From: Dillenia suffruticosa
Lineage: Eukaryota; Streptophyta; Magnoliopsida; Dilleniales; Dilleniaceae
Length of the DNA stretch: 64,000 nt
Direction: 5' to 3'
Assembly (NCBI GenBank): GCA_033439265.1
Contig: JAVTVX010000010.1
Location: 248,001-312,000, forward strand
The notes under the pieces are model-generated. The model was not told the DNA's origin, did not search any database, and saw only the letters and a program-made list of their open reading frames with translations. The number at the start of each line of letters is the position of its first letter. Position 1 is the first letter of the stretch. Of this stretch, positions 1-10,004 are shown one piece after another. The position numbers were made by a program, and so were the translations under genes.

Positions 1-48
1 AAAGACACCTACAATGGTTTCAGTCCTGCTCTATATCAGAGTCAGTTT

Positions 49-146
49 CCATCCTAACTAACTAAGCAACTCACTAACAACCATCCTAACTAACTAGCTA
101 ACTGACTAATCAACCGTCCTAACTAACTAGCCAACTCACTAACAAC
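49..146. repeat. Three-copy imperfect tandem repeat, about 33 bp unit
   Basis: Three head-to-tail copies of a unit beginning CC[AG]TCCTAACTAACTA start near 49, 81 and 114. Each unit is itself built from CTAACTAA-like steps. A second looser repeat follows at about 148-246, where a segment with CTATGACTTCA and CTCTGC-ACCTCATTA occurs twice. No coding potential is seen in either. A mixed homopolymer block of T, C and A runs lies just downstream at about 297-343. Confidence 0.7.
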
Positions 147-1030
147 ACTGCTCTATGACTTCAACTGTGACTTCAACTTCTCTGCAACCTCATTACAACA
201 CTGCTACAACGCTGTTCTATGACTTCAGGTTCTCTGCCACCTCATTATGCATCACTCTCTCCCTCTAATTCATTTCCCTCAATTGGCTGTGGCGTGTTTT
301 TTTTTTTTTTTTTTGGGAACCCCACTCCCCCCCCAAAAAAAAAGATTGGAAAAAAATAATGTTTGAAAAAATTATGTATTTCTGTTGCGAGAATTTCAAT
401 TTTTTTTTTACTGGAAATTTTTGAGGCAGTGCAGTGTTTGGGACCGGCTGCCGAGTATGGGAGGACAATGTACACCATCCGGCAGAGGATTGGTCCTTTG
501 TTGATGAAAATGCAGAAGCGATAGGGTTAGTTTAATTCGTTTTGATTCCATTACAATCTACACCATCCATTTTCATCTACAAAATCCAAGTGAATTGTAA
601 TTGTATTGTGTCATCAGGAAAGACTAACAACTTTGGTGAGCTGACGGAAAAGGAGATCATCAGAGTTGAAACGAACTCCGGAGTGATTAGTAACCGAGTC
701 AGGGAAATCCAAGTGAGTATCTAACTTAAATAATTGTTATCCTCAAATGGAACTCGGACATGTTGCTGAAAAATTGTGTATTTTGATGCAAAATTACATG
801 AGGAAGATGGAGCAGAAATAACGGAGAGAAAAGGACCTCCGAGAAGGGCTTCAACTTTACAAGTAAGCCAAATTTCAAGGGCTTGTCTCCGATTTTGTAG
901 ATACATTTTTTCTTTAACTTAATGGCGAGGAAACGTCGAGCCAGCTAGGTTAGGTAGTAGCTTAGATTGTGATGGTGTTGCAAGTGATTGGATTATATTA
1001 GTTTTTCTGGCCACAATTATTATTTGATTA

Positions 1031-1319
1031 TGTTAGGAATAAAATAGAGGACCGTAGGCTCTTGAAAGCTCAAGAACTTCTTTTTGTTGAAAGTTGAAGA
1101 ATACACATAAAGAAAGAAAAAAAAAATCAGTCTGCTCCCATGAGCAAGACTGCCCAATCTCTAAGCCAAATCTTTACAATACTTCTCTCCTCCCTTTCCG
1201 ACTCTCATCACATCTATTTATAGCCTAATTCCCATCCAGCTACTCAAGATTCTTTAACAAGAAGTTGTTACCCTCTAACATTCTCTAACAGATTATTGTT
1301 TGCAGACTTTCCCCTAACA
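1031..1319 (-). repeat. LTR of the gag-only element (its 3' LTR)
   Basis: 289 bases, TGTTAG...CTAACA. It matches 2776-3062 along its whole length, with scattered substitutions and small A-run differences. The few differences suggest a moderately recent insertion. Confidence 0.88.
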
Positions 1320-1438
1320 TTACCTCCTGCTGAAATTTCAGTATTGTCCTCAAGGCTGTAGCCCAGAGATTGGCCTGTAAAATCTGGGAGGTGCAACGTT
1401 CCGTCCTCCCAGCGTACCAGCACCTGATGTCTCCCTTT

Positions 1439-2400
1439 CTAACGAATGTCTGGATGGTGTCGCAAATGTTCTGCAACTGTGTCTTTGCTCGCGGCTTCGT
1501 GATTCGATGGAACCTCATCCTCGCCCAGAATGATTGCACGCAGGCTCTTGTTCGGACAATTATGGAGGGGATGGTAGGGTTGTTTGCATTTGAAACACAG
1601 CCCTTTGGCGCGTAAGTCCGAGATCTCATGGTGGGATATTTGGCACGAGTTGCGATTGGGGAACGAAGAGGTTTGCAGAGGAGGGAGTGAAGAAGTTGAT
1701 TGTTGTTGGTGAAGGTTGTTGTGGAGGGAAGATGGGTTGAATGTGATCTGGGTTCGGGTCGTGGGTTTCGGGTGGGAGTAAGTGTCAGACCCTTTAAGGG
1801 TCGGGTTGGACCCGCCCCATTTCTGTGACGCAAGAGGAAAGTGGGCTCCGTCCTCTTTACCCGGTAGAAAGCCTGTTATAAAGAAGTCATTCTCTCTTTC
1901 AATTTCCCGAGCGAGCTTCATCGTTTGGAAGAGCGAGAGAGATTCGTGGGAGCGAATTCGAGCACGGATCTCGTCCTTGAGACAATTAAGGAAGAGACCC
2001 AAAAGAATCGAAGATTCAAGCCTTTGATGAGTGCAGCCCTAGCGAAGAATTTGTCGATGTAAGCATCGACCGTCCCTGATTGTTTCGTCGATGCGAGAGC
2101 TTCAAAAGGGTTCGCCGATAGACCACCCCCGAATCGATCAAAGAGTTCGGTTGTGAGTTCACACCGAGAAATCGAGGGTTTCTGGGCCAACATCCACTGT
2201 ACCCAATGGAGTGCAGAGCCATCCATGGAGAGCATGGCAACATCGACTTTCAAATCATCCGCAACGTGATTAATGGTGAAAAATTACTCCGCTTGTGCCA
2301 CCCAAGCCGCGGGATCATGGCCATCGAAGCAAGGGAGATCCAGTCGTCACAGCGCGAAAGGTAAGTCTTCTTGTGATGGGTATCTGGATTGTGGGTGACT
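1439..2400 (-). pseudogene. Decayed gag gene of the TR-GAG element
   Basis: Read on minus, the capsid-like part is recognisable across three frames. It opens with FDGHDPAAWVAQAE, then a stop (TAA replacing a probable CAA, near 2283), then DVAMLSMDGSALHWVQW, ELFDRFGG and AIELAREIER-like helices, and ends in a CX2CX4HX4C knuckle (CFKCKQPYHPLHNC) near 1590-1530. Frames change at about 2000-2030 and again near 1450. This is the Ty3 retrotransposon gag fold. The frameshifts mean this copy makes no full Gag, so mobility would depend on proteins supplied in trans. Confidence 0.75.
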
Positions 2401-2775
2401 GTAGTTTTGGGTTTTGAAAACGGGAATGGACCCGATCGTGAGAGAATGACTTCCCGGAACGCCAGGGAGAGTGGAGGCAGAGGAACCAGCTTCCTCTCGA
2501 CCACCATTTTTTTGTCGCAGCAGTGCTGCCACTAAATCTTCCAAAGAGTTAAGTTTTCCATCTTAGTGCAATGGATATTCATTTCCTCGACTAGTGTCGA
2601 GACACTCTTCCCCAGTTCCGCAAGGCATTTCTCGATGGATTCGTGTCTTGCATCCATTCTGATGTTGGTCATGTGGTGGAGAAAGATTTAGTTGGAAAAA
2701 TTCGACAGAAGAGGGGAAAAAGGAGATAGATCAGTGAGAAAAAAATGGGGAAGAGGAATGGCAGGTCGGACCAAT

Positions 2776-3062
2776 TGTTAGGAATAAAATGGAGGACTGT
2801 AGGTTCTTGAAAGCTCAAGAACTTCTTTTCATTGAAAGTTGAAGAATACATATAAAGAAAGAAAAACAATCAGTTTGCTCCCACGAGCAAGACTGCCCAA
2901 TCTCTAAGCCAAAGCTTTACAATACTTCTCTCCCCCTTTTCCGACCCTCATCCCATCTATTTATAGCCTAATTCTCATCCAACTACTCAAGATTCTTTAA
3001 CAAGAAGTTGTTACCCTCTAACATCCTCTAACAGATTATTGTTTGCAGATTTTCCCCTAACA
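2776..3062 (-). repeat. LTR of the gag-only element (its 5' LTR)
   Basis: 287 bases with the same termini as 1031-1319. It is directly followed on + by the target duplication GATTA. It is adjacent, on the minus strand, to the candidate primer-binding site. Confidence 0.88.
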
Positions 3063-3673
3063 GATTACATATATTTGAAGCCCCTACCAATGCCCGTAAT
3101 GCAACATAGGGATGCCAAATTTGAAGAAGCATTGGAGAGGTTTGAATCAGTCTTGGGATCAAAACCAGATGCAAACGAAGCTTCAGTAGCCAGTTATACC
3201 GTTGCATGTTGTTATTCTAAGCTTAATCAGGTATTTATCAATTTACTGCACCTTTGACTTCCCATGCTATAAGTATAAACAACCAACCACATTATCAACT
3301 CTCTCAACTTCCCATTATATAAACAGACCAAGTTTTTGATTTAATGGCCCTAACCCTAATCCATTCAAATCCATTTGTAAAAGGTGCAAGCAGGATTATC
3401 CGCACTTGAAGATGCCTTGGAAGCAGGATATGAAGATTTTAAGGTAAATTACCAAAACTACTTCGAAATGTTGTTGCTTACTTTGGCTGTGGTTACCGCA
3501 TGCCACTGAAATTGTTGTTATTGCTACAGAGAATTCGGACAGACCCTGACTTGGCCAACTTAAGAACATCTGAGGAATTTGAAGCTCTTTTGAAAAGGTT
3601 TGATGAATCCTTCATCAACGAGAATGCTATCAACGCCATTAAATCACTCTTTGGCATATTCAACAAGAACTAA

Positions 3674-4801
3674 AAGCTTCAACTTCTGTCCACAAATAGA
3701 CAAGTCCAGTCAATCAAGGGGGAGTGGTTGAGCTTAACATATGCTGCTTCACTAATTGAGTTCCTTTGCTTTGATTTTGTCCATAGCCTATATTATAATA
3801 TGCCCTTTTACAATTCTTTAGAGAGGGGGAATTCAACTGTTTTGATTGTTTCTCCTGCTTGTATTTGTAATTTTTTTCTCAGACGGGATCGAAAGGGACT
3901 TTTAAATAGCTTTTCACCTTTGCATTCATGTTTTTTGTATGATTTCATATAAAATCTGTTGCCTACTCAAAAGTATTATTTTTGAAACAAAACCATAGGC
4001 AACTAATGAAGAGTCAAACTTCCTTTAGGCTTTGATTTTAATTACATATTAGAGTTATAATTGTTAATTGTTTTGATTATTTTTCGTCTACTTGTAATTG
4101 CTAATAATTAATGCTGTAAAAAAGGTCCGATTCTATTGAAAAATTTTGAACTATGAATCTTGAAAATATCATATAATAAAAAAATACGGATTAATCTAAA
4201 AAAAAAAAAAATTATAGGAAAAGTTCTGGTGATTTCAAAACATTTTCTTTAATGGGTATCATAGATTGCTGGATAAGAGTTTCAAATAGCAAAAGAGATG
4301 CTGCTCCCAAAGGCGTCCTTAATCTTCCCAAATAGTACTTTCTTAAAATTTCTAGGAAAAGAAGTGGTTTCTCCCTTACTAGCAAGGGAACAAAAATTTG
4401 GTTGTAAATTTTGTGGAAAGAAGGGACTGTTGGGTTAATTTGCTGTTGCAAGACGCGGAAATAATAATTCAAAGTCAAAGTCAAAAATACTCGATGGTGC
4501 GCAGGTTAGAGTGGGTAGGGTAGAATTTTAGCGTAGGACACAACAAAAGGATAGAGACAAGCTCAAGTGCCTTCCCATCTCTTTCTCCTAAAACAAACAA
4601 ACTGGAAGACCTGAGTCCACCACCAAACCAGGGGCTCGGATCGATTGACGGTTGTGTTATCCAGGTCGCTTTGCCTGGTTTGAGTGTAATTATTTTCTCA
4701 GTGTTCCATTTCTTGAATTGTCACTCCTATAATACCCATTTGCATTTCTTCAATCACCATTGCATTGAAACCTCACCATCTGACGAAAAAGTAAGCTCAC
4801 G
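3674..4801. other. 3' flank of TPR gene and promoter region of the receptor-like gene
   Basis: No coding sequence is seen. The first ~300 bases look like a 3' UTR (T-rich, with a near-match poly(A) signal around 3950). The middle is AT-rich with an A-run at 4199-4211. A TATAAT-like box at about 4732 lies 70 bases before the start codon at 4802; its role as a core promoter is inference. Confidence 0.4.
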
Positions 4802-7297
4802 ATGTCCAAAACATCATTTCATTTGCCATCAGTAGTGGCTGCACACTTCATGGTCTTCATGATTTTCATACCCCAACTAATGCAATGTTGCCCAGAACAT
4901 CAAAAGCAAGCTCTTCTCCAGTTCAAATCCAACTTCCTCAAATATGCCCCAACTCCTACTTCTGATGCCTCTCTATTTGGCTTAGCTTCATGGAATTCCA
5001 CTTCTGATTGCTGCCGCAGTTGGGACCTGGTTGTGTGCAAGCACGAGCACTGGGATTCCTCCACTTCTAGTTCCATGCCAACTGTCGTTGCTCTCCTTCT
5101 CAACTCCGTTTTTCCACAGCCGGCTTTGTATCCTCCTTCAAACTCTACGGCCTTGCCTCACTCATCCGTGTTGACACCGCTCTTCAGCATAACAACTTTG
5201 ATGCTGCTTGACATCTCCTCTAATTCCATTCAAGGAGACATTCCGGCAACGGGGTTTGCTAATCTCACCAAGTTGGTTCACCTCGACTTGATGCAGAATG
5301 CCTTCACAGGTTCCATTCCTCCTCAACTTTATCATTTGAGATTCCTGCGCTACCTTGACTTGAGCACCAACTCACTTCAAGGCTTGCTCACTCCCCAACT
5401 GGGCTTTCTCCAAAACCTGAGAGTGTTGAAGCTAGATTACAATTATCTTACTGGAAACATCCCCTACGAGATTGGAAACATCTCCGGATTGCAGCAGCTG
5501 TCCCTCCGTCAGAACAACTTGTCTGGTGAGATTCCATCCTCACTTGTCAAACTTCGCCATTTGGAAATCCTGGACCTCAGGGACAATGCTTTTTCGGCAG
5601 AGATTCCTCCAAACATTGGAATCTTATCCAATTTATCATTTCTGGCACTCAGCAACAACAGTTTCACAGGTCAAATCCCCCCATCTCTAAGCAAGTTGTC
5701 CAACCTGAAGACTCTGAGAGTGGAAAACAACTTGCTGACCGGAGAAATTCCTTCCTGGATTTTTGACATCAAGAGCTTGAAGGAATTGTTTCTAGGAAGA
5801 AACAATCTGACCTGGAATAATAAAATACACATAGTACCCAAGTGTTTATTGTCTAAACTATCCATGCAGTCCTGCCGTCTCACCGGAGAAATTCCACACT
5901 GGATATCTACACAGAAGACTCTTGACATTCTGGATTTGAGTAGAAACAATCTGGAAGGAACCTTCCCTGAATGGCTTGCGGAGATGCAAGTTGGTGGCAT
6001 TATCCTGTCGGATAACAAGCTTACAGGTTCTCTTCCTCCTAGTCTATTTAAATCCCAAAGCCTCTCAGTTCTCGTACTTTCCAGGAATAATTTCTCCGGA
6101 GAGCTACCTGAGAACATTGGAGATGCTAATGCGATCATGATCCTTATGCTGGCTGGGAACAATTTCATTGGACAGATTCCAAAATCTATAGCCAACATTT
6201 ACAGGCTGCTCCTGCTGGACCTGTCTAAAAACAGGTTAACTGGAAACAGTTTCCCAGTGTTTGATTCCCATGCTTTCCTTGCTTATGTTGACCTATCCGA
6301 TAATGAATTTTTTGGTGAAATCCCATTGACCTTCTCCTCAGAAACCAAGATACTTGCATTGGGGAAGAATAATTTCTCTGGGGTTCTGCCTAAGAATTTG
6401 AGCAACTTGAACCAGCTTGAACATTTGGATCTCCATGACAACAAAATCACCGGTAAGTTACCAGGTGTTCTTTTCCAAATCTCAACCCTCCAAATCTTAA
6501 ACTTGCACAATAATTCCCTGCAAGGTTCAATCCCCAGAACCATTTCTAATCTTACTAGTCTTCACATTCTTGATATCTCAAGCAACAACCTGAGCGGAGA
6601 AATCCCCAAGCAGGTTGGGAACCTTGTTGGAATGATAGAAACCGCTGATACTTATTCATCGATCTCTAATCCATTCACTATCTTGATTGAATTCAATGAC
6701 TTGATAGTGGACTGGAAGAGGTCAAGGCAAGCTCTGTCAAGCCACAGCCTTAGCATATACTCTTTACTGGATATGTCAAAGAACCAACTCTCTGGGAAAA
6801 TTCCAGACTCGATAGGTCTTCTCAAGGGTCTGAAGTCACTCAATGTCTCTTTCAACAAACTGTCTGGAGAGATACCTGAAAGCTTTGGTGGACTTGAGAG
6901 TGTAGAGAGTTTGGACCTGTCGCACAACAAGCTCTCTGGCTCAATCCCACAAACTCTGGCAAAGCTGCAGGAACTGACTACTTTGGATTTGAGCAACAAT
7001 GAGCTAGTGGGTCGGATTCCTGTCGGTGGTCAGATGGACACCATGAACGATCCAAGCAATTTTGCCAATAATAGTGGCTTGTGCGGAGTGCAGATTCAGG
7101 TGCTTTGTCCGGAGGATTTGTCACCGCCTGAGCCAAAATTGGAACCGGAGGAGAAGGATCCATTGCTTTCCTGGGAAGGTGTAGAAATTGGTTATGCTGC
7201 CGGTTTTGTTTTGGCTATACTAATCATCTTTCTTACAGGTTACTCTGAAGCAACTTCACATCATCTTCGGCCCCACCAAAGAAGGCGAAAAATTTAA
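4802..7297 (+). CDS. LRR receptor-like protein (RLP), intronless
   Basis: An uninterrupted 831-residue protein. Residues 1-28 are a signal peptide ending near MQC. An LRR N-terminal cap follows, with paired cysteines (CCPEHQKQALLQFKS and DCCRSWDLVVC). Residues ~125-610 hold about twenty plant extracellular LRRs of the L..L.LS.N.L.G.IP type. An island region at ~612-655 (ETADTYSSISNPF, VDWKRSRQAL) separates the last four or so LRRs. A C-terminal cap (NNSGLCGVQIQVLC), an acidic proline-rich juxtamembrane stretch, one membrane helix at ~796-815 and a short basic tail ending RRRKI complete it. There is no kinase domain, so it should act as a surface sensor that signals through partner kinases such as SOBIR1; that is family knowledge. 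The order resembles Arabidopsis RLP46-type proteins, but the exact orthologue is unsure. The start is the first ATG, directly before the signal peptide. Confidence 0.93.
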   Translation: MSKTSFHLPSVVAAHFMVFMIFIPQLMQCCPEHQKQALLQFKSNFLKYAPTPTSDASLFGLASWNSTSDCCRSWDLVVCKHEHWDSSTSSSMPTVVALLLNSVFPQPALYPPSNSTALPHSSVLTPLFSITTLMLLDISSNSIQGDIPATGFANLTKLVHLDLMQNAFTGSIPPQLYHLRFLRYLDLSTNSLQGLLTPQLGFLQNLRVLKLDYNYLTGNIPYEIGNISGLQQLSLRQNNLSGEIPSSLVKLRHLEILDLRDNAFSAEIPPNIGILSNLSFLALSNNSFTGQIPPSLSKLSNLKTLRVENNLLTGEIPSWIFDIKSLKELFLGRNNLTWNNKIHIVPKCLLSKLSMQSCRLTGEIPHWISTQKTLDILDLSRNNLEGTFPEWLAEMQVGGIILSDNKLTGSLPPSLFKSQSLSVLVLSRNNFSGELPENIGDANAIMILMLAGNNFIGQIPKSIANIYRLLLLDLSKNRLTGNSFPVFDSHAFLAYVDLSDNEFFGEIPLTFSSETKILALGKNNFSGVLPKNLSNLNQLEHLDLHDNKITGKLPGVLFQISTLQILNLHNNSLQGSIPRTISNLTSLHILDISSNNLSGEIPKQVGNLVGMIETADTYSSISNPFTILIEFNDLIVDWKRSRQALSSHSLSIYSLLDMSKNQLSGKIPDSIGLLKGLKSLNVSFNKLSGEIPESFGGLESVESLDLSHNKLSGSIPQTLAKLQELTTLDLSNNELVGRIPVGGQMDTMNDPSNFANNSGLCGVQIQVLCPEDLSPPEPKLEPEEKDPLLSWEGVEIGYAAGFVLAILIIFLTGYSEATSHHLRPHQRRRKI

Positions 7298-7633
7298 AGC
7301 CTATCCAGTAATTTGCTTTCAAAGTTAAAAGGTATGGATGTTGAGGGTAGTCTAGCCATCCAATGATGAAATAATAAAGTAGTGTTTCCTAAAAAAAAGG
7401 ACGCATGTAAAACAAGTATCATGTCCTGAGGTTACGAAAGAATTTGGAAGTGACCGTCTGGGTGTGAATCACAGTCGATATTAAGCCACACGCTCTTGTA
7501 ATATAACATGTTTGAACAACAAAAAGGTTGAACAAATTATCTTAAACTATGTTTTAGTTAATAAATTATTCAAAATTTTATGCTTGGAAGTTTAATAGAA
7601 CATAAGGGACCTTAATAGGTATTAACGAATCTA
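7298..7633. other. 3' flank of the receptor-like gene
   Basis: AT-rich with no gene. AATAATAAAG-type poly(A) signals occur at about 7366-7379, about 75 bases after the stop. Confidence 0.4.
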
Positions 7634-8241
7634 GAGCTTTGAATGGAAATGGTTCCAACGGGTAAACTTAATTTTAAAACAATCCAAGAAACTAATTCCA
7701 AAAATAACACATTTATGTTGAATCTTGAGAACTCAACATAGTTCATACATGTCGAGTCTTCAAAACTCGATACATTTTAAAAAAAATAATATGTTGAGTT
7801 TTGAAAACTCGATATACTCTTGAACAATGCATGTTAAGTTTTCAAAACTCGAATGTATCAACTGTCACCTTTCCCTCCCTGCCTCTCCCCTCTCCCTCTC
7901 TCTCCCCCATGGGTCCCACCCTTGTCTCTCTTTGTCGCCTTGCCCCTCTCTCCCAAAATGGATAAAGGGGAAGGACGGCAAAAAGAGACAGGGGGTGGGA
8001 CCAACCATCCCCCTCTCTCCCACGAAAAGAGAGAGAGAGGGAGAGGGGAGAGGAAGGGAGAGAGAGGCGATCGACAAGCTATTTTTTTTAAATATGTCGA
8101 GTTTTAAAGATTTGACATACATAAATAGTGCATATCGAGTTTTTAAAACTCAATATAAATATGTTATTTTTTGAATTAGTTTCACGAATAAATTATTTTA
8201 AAAATAAGTTTATTCACTGGGGTTATTTTCGTACAAAACTC
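7634..8241. mobile_element. Foldback / Mutator-like non-autonomous element, copy 1
   Basis: The two ends are inverted copies of each other for roughly 100 bases. The left arm starts GAGCTTTGAATGGAAATGG; the right arm, read in reverse, starts GAGTTTTGTACGAAAATAACC. Internal to each arm are several short imperfect palindromes of the form ATRTYGAGTTTTnAAAACTCGA. The centre is a C/T-rich block facing a G/A-rich block, so the whole unit can fold back. Flanks AACGAATCTA and AACGAACAAA look like a worn 9-10 bp target duplication. There is no coding capacity; the ORFs over the C/T tract are compositional. The termini match the element at 40005-40952. Confidence 0.7.
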
Positions 8242-9435
8242 AACGAACAAAACGGAACTTGTACCAAAACTTTGGGCCGAGCCATTTGGCCGCTACTATT
8301 CATTTTTCTTTATTTTGTATAATGAGATGCAACCAAGCGGATGAATAAATGAAATACGGAAGTAAGAAAACTTTACCATTTGAGTTGTCCTGAGGGACTG
8401 CTATTCACTTTTTCACCGCTTTCCTTCAACCACCGTTGCCTGGATGGGAGAAGGAGCGCAAGAGATTTGGTGATGATTCACGTTTTCTTTGCATTCTTCT
8501 CGATTCTCTGCGTGCTCTCGAATGGACGAGGAGAAGGGGCTCGAGAAATCCGATAATGGGCGTGATGTTGAGTAGTTGATTCAATGAAGAGGTGTGGATT
8601 TTCGGATGTATAGAGAGAGGATTTTACTCTTCTTCTTCTTCTTCTCCGTGCTGTTTCTTTCGAATGCGGGTATCACTACAACGGTTCCAATTGCGAGATT
8701 CAGCAGAAGGAAGAGCACTGTTGGAGTAAACCAACTGCTCCAATTTTATCGGATGTCCCCATCAACACCATCGCCGACGACATGATTGCCTCATGGAAAA
8801 CAACCAGGGACGGGGAAGAAGGGAATCCACAGAGTAATTATATATATAAAACCCTCAGTTTTCAGCCAAAGAAATTTTATAAATAATAATAATAATAATA
8901 TTTTTAAAAATTAAACAAATATTTATTTAATAAACTACGTTTATATATTTCATGGATTTATACAAATAAGACCATTAAACAATTTTCAAACCAACAAATA
9001 TATTTTCGTAAGAAAAACCAAATTATTTTTGCAAAACATAATTTACAATATTAAAATTCATAATCCTATCTTCAACCATGAGGTAAATATATATATATAT
9101 ATATATATATAGTGGGGAGCGGAAAAAAAGAAAACGCTTGCATTCTTCATTTATGCCGAGCATTGGCTGTGATCCTAAAAGGAGTGCTCGCATTTATTCT
9201 TCATCCGACAAAATAAAAATTCAATACAATTTACAATGGGAAAAATTAACTGCAACCAAAATTAGCTGCAGTTAAAGAAAATAGTAAAAGGGGATAAGAT
9301 ATTTAAAAAAAAAATAGAGGAAAAAAGGGAAAAGGGTAATAAAAATGGTAAAAATTAGGTACAATTCAAAAAAGAATTTAATAAAAGGGATAAAAAATTA
9401 AAAAAAAAAACATTAACAAAGGGAAAAATCAGTCG

Positions 9436-9477
<42 letters not shown>

Positions 9478-9949
9478 TAAACAATTAAAAGAGGATGACA
9501 ATAATTAATAGAGTGCAAAAAAGTGATAAAAACAATAACCATGATAACTAAACTCCATTTCTCACACACAACATAAAAATTCTAATTATTAAAAAAAAAA
9601 ATGTAAATTAAAACTCTGAGAACCTTAACTTCACAATCTTAAGCAGATATAAAATCGCTAAATAATTGACTAACCATCGAATACATGTCAGAAAAAAAAA
9701 TTAAAATGTTTGACAATAAGACAAAAATCCAGTAATATGCTGCATAGCTCACAAAAACACACAAAGCAATTAAAATAAAAAAATTATGTTTATATGTTAA
9801 AAACCTACGATTCATGAATTTAGGCAAATAAAAGCTCTAAATAACTTACTAATGAGAATATCATGCTAGCTTACTCCAAAAGGCTTCATATTCATATAAA
9901 AATTGTGGGGTCATCGTAAATATATTTATTTTAGAGATTTGAGATTTTA

Positions 9950-10004
<55 letters not shown>

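Larger units (their letters stand above)
1031..3062 (-). mobile_element. Non-autonomous LTR retrotransposon carrying only gag (TR-GAG type, Ty3-like)
   Basis: Two near-identical direct LTRs (1031-1319 and 2776-3062), each starting TGTTAG and ending CTAACA, bound a 2.0 kb unit. It is flanked by the 5-bp target duplication GATTA (1026-1030 and 3063-3067). The coding strand is minus, so the 5' LTR is the right-hand one. A candidate primer-binding site, TGGTCCGACCTGCC, lies two bases inside it. The interior holds only a decayed gag with a zinc knuckle; no protease, reverse transcriptase, RNase H or integrase can be found. This fits the class called TR-GAG. It sits antisense inside an intron of the TPR gene. 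Confidence 0.88.
426..3673 (+). pseudogene. TPR-repeat protein gene, 3' part, interrupted and probably non-functional
   Basis: Exons join with consistent phase to a TPR-like C-terminus. Likely coding pieces are about 426-525, about 617-712, about 792-865, 3110-3230, 3384-3443 and 3530-3673 (stop TAA 3671-3673). The exon ending TACAA (donor GTAAGC at 866) joins at phase 2 to the exon at 3110, reading GLQLYKDAKFEEALERFESV. The last exons read ACCYSKLNQ, AGLSALEDALEAGYEDFK and NAINAIKSLFG. The helical repeat pattern and the ALERFESVLGSKPD stretch are typical of small, probably plastid TPR proteins; that is recollection of the family, not a search. Three defects are visible. There is an in-frame TAA at 819-821. 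The expected AG before the 792 exon reads AA. The first two pieces do not join in phase. A retrotransposon occupies the intron at 1031-3062. The gene begins upstream of what can be resolved. A working copy elsewhere in the genome is likely but not shown. Confidence 0.6.

Noticed and set aside
5671..6198. 175-residue minus-strand ORF inside the receptor-like gene
   Set aside because: It is a shadow frame of the LRR coding repeats.
4900..7163. Frameshift or pseudogene status for the receptor-like gene
   Set aside because: The 831-codon frame is unbroken with intact N- and C-terminal cysteine caps and one membrane helix, so there is no sign of decay.
7827..8174. ORFs over the C/T and G/A blocks near 8 kb
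   Set aside because: They are by-products of the mirror-like composition inside foldback element 1.
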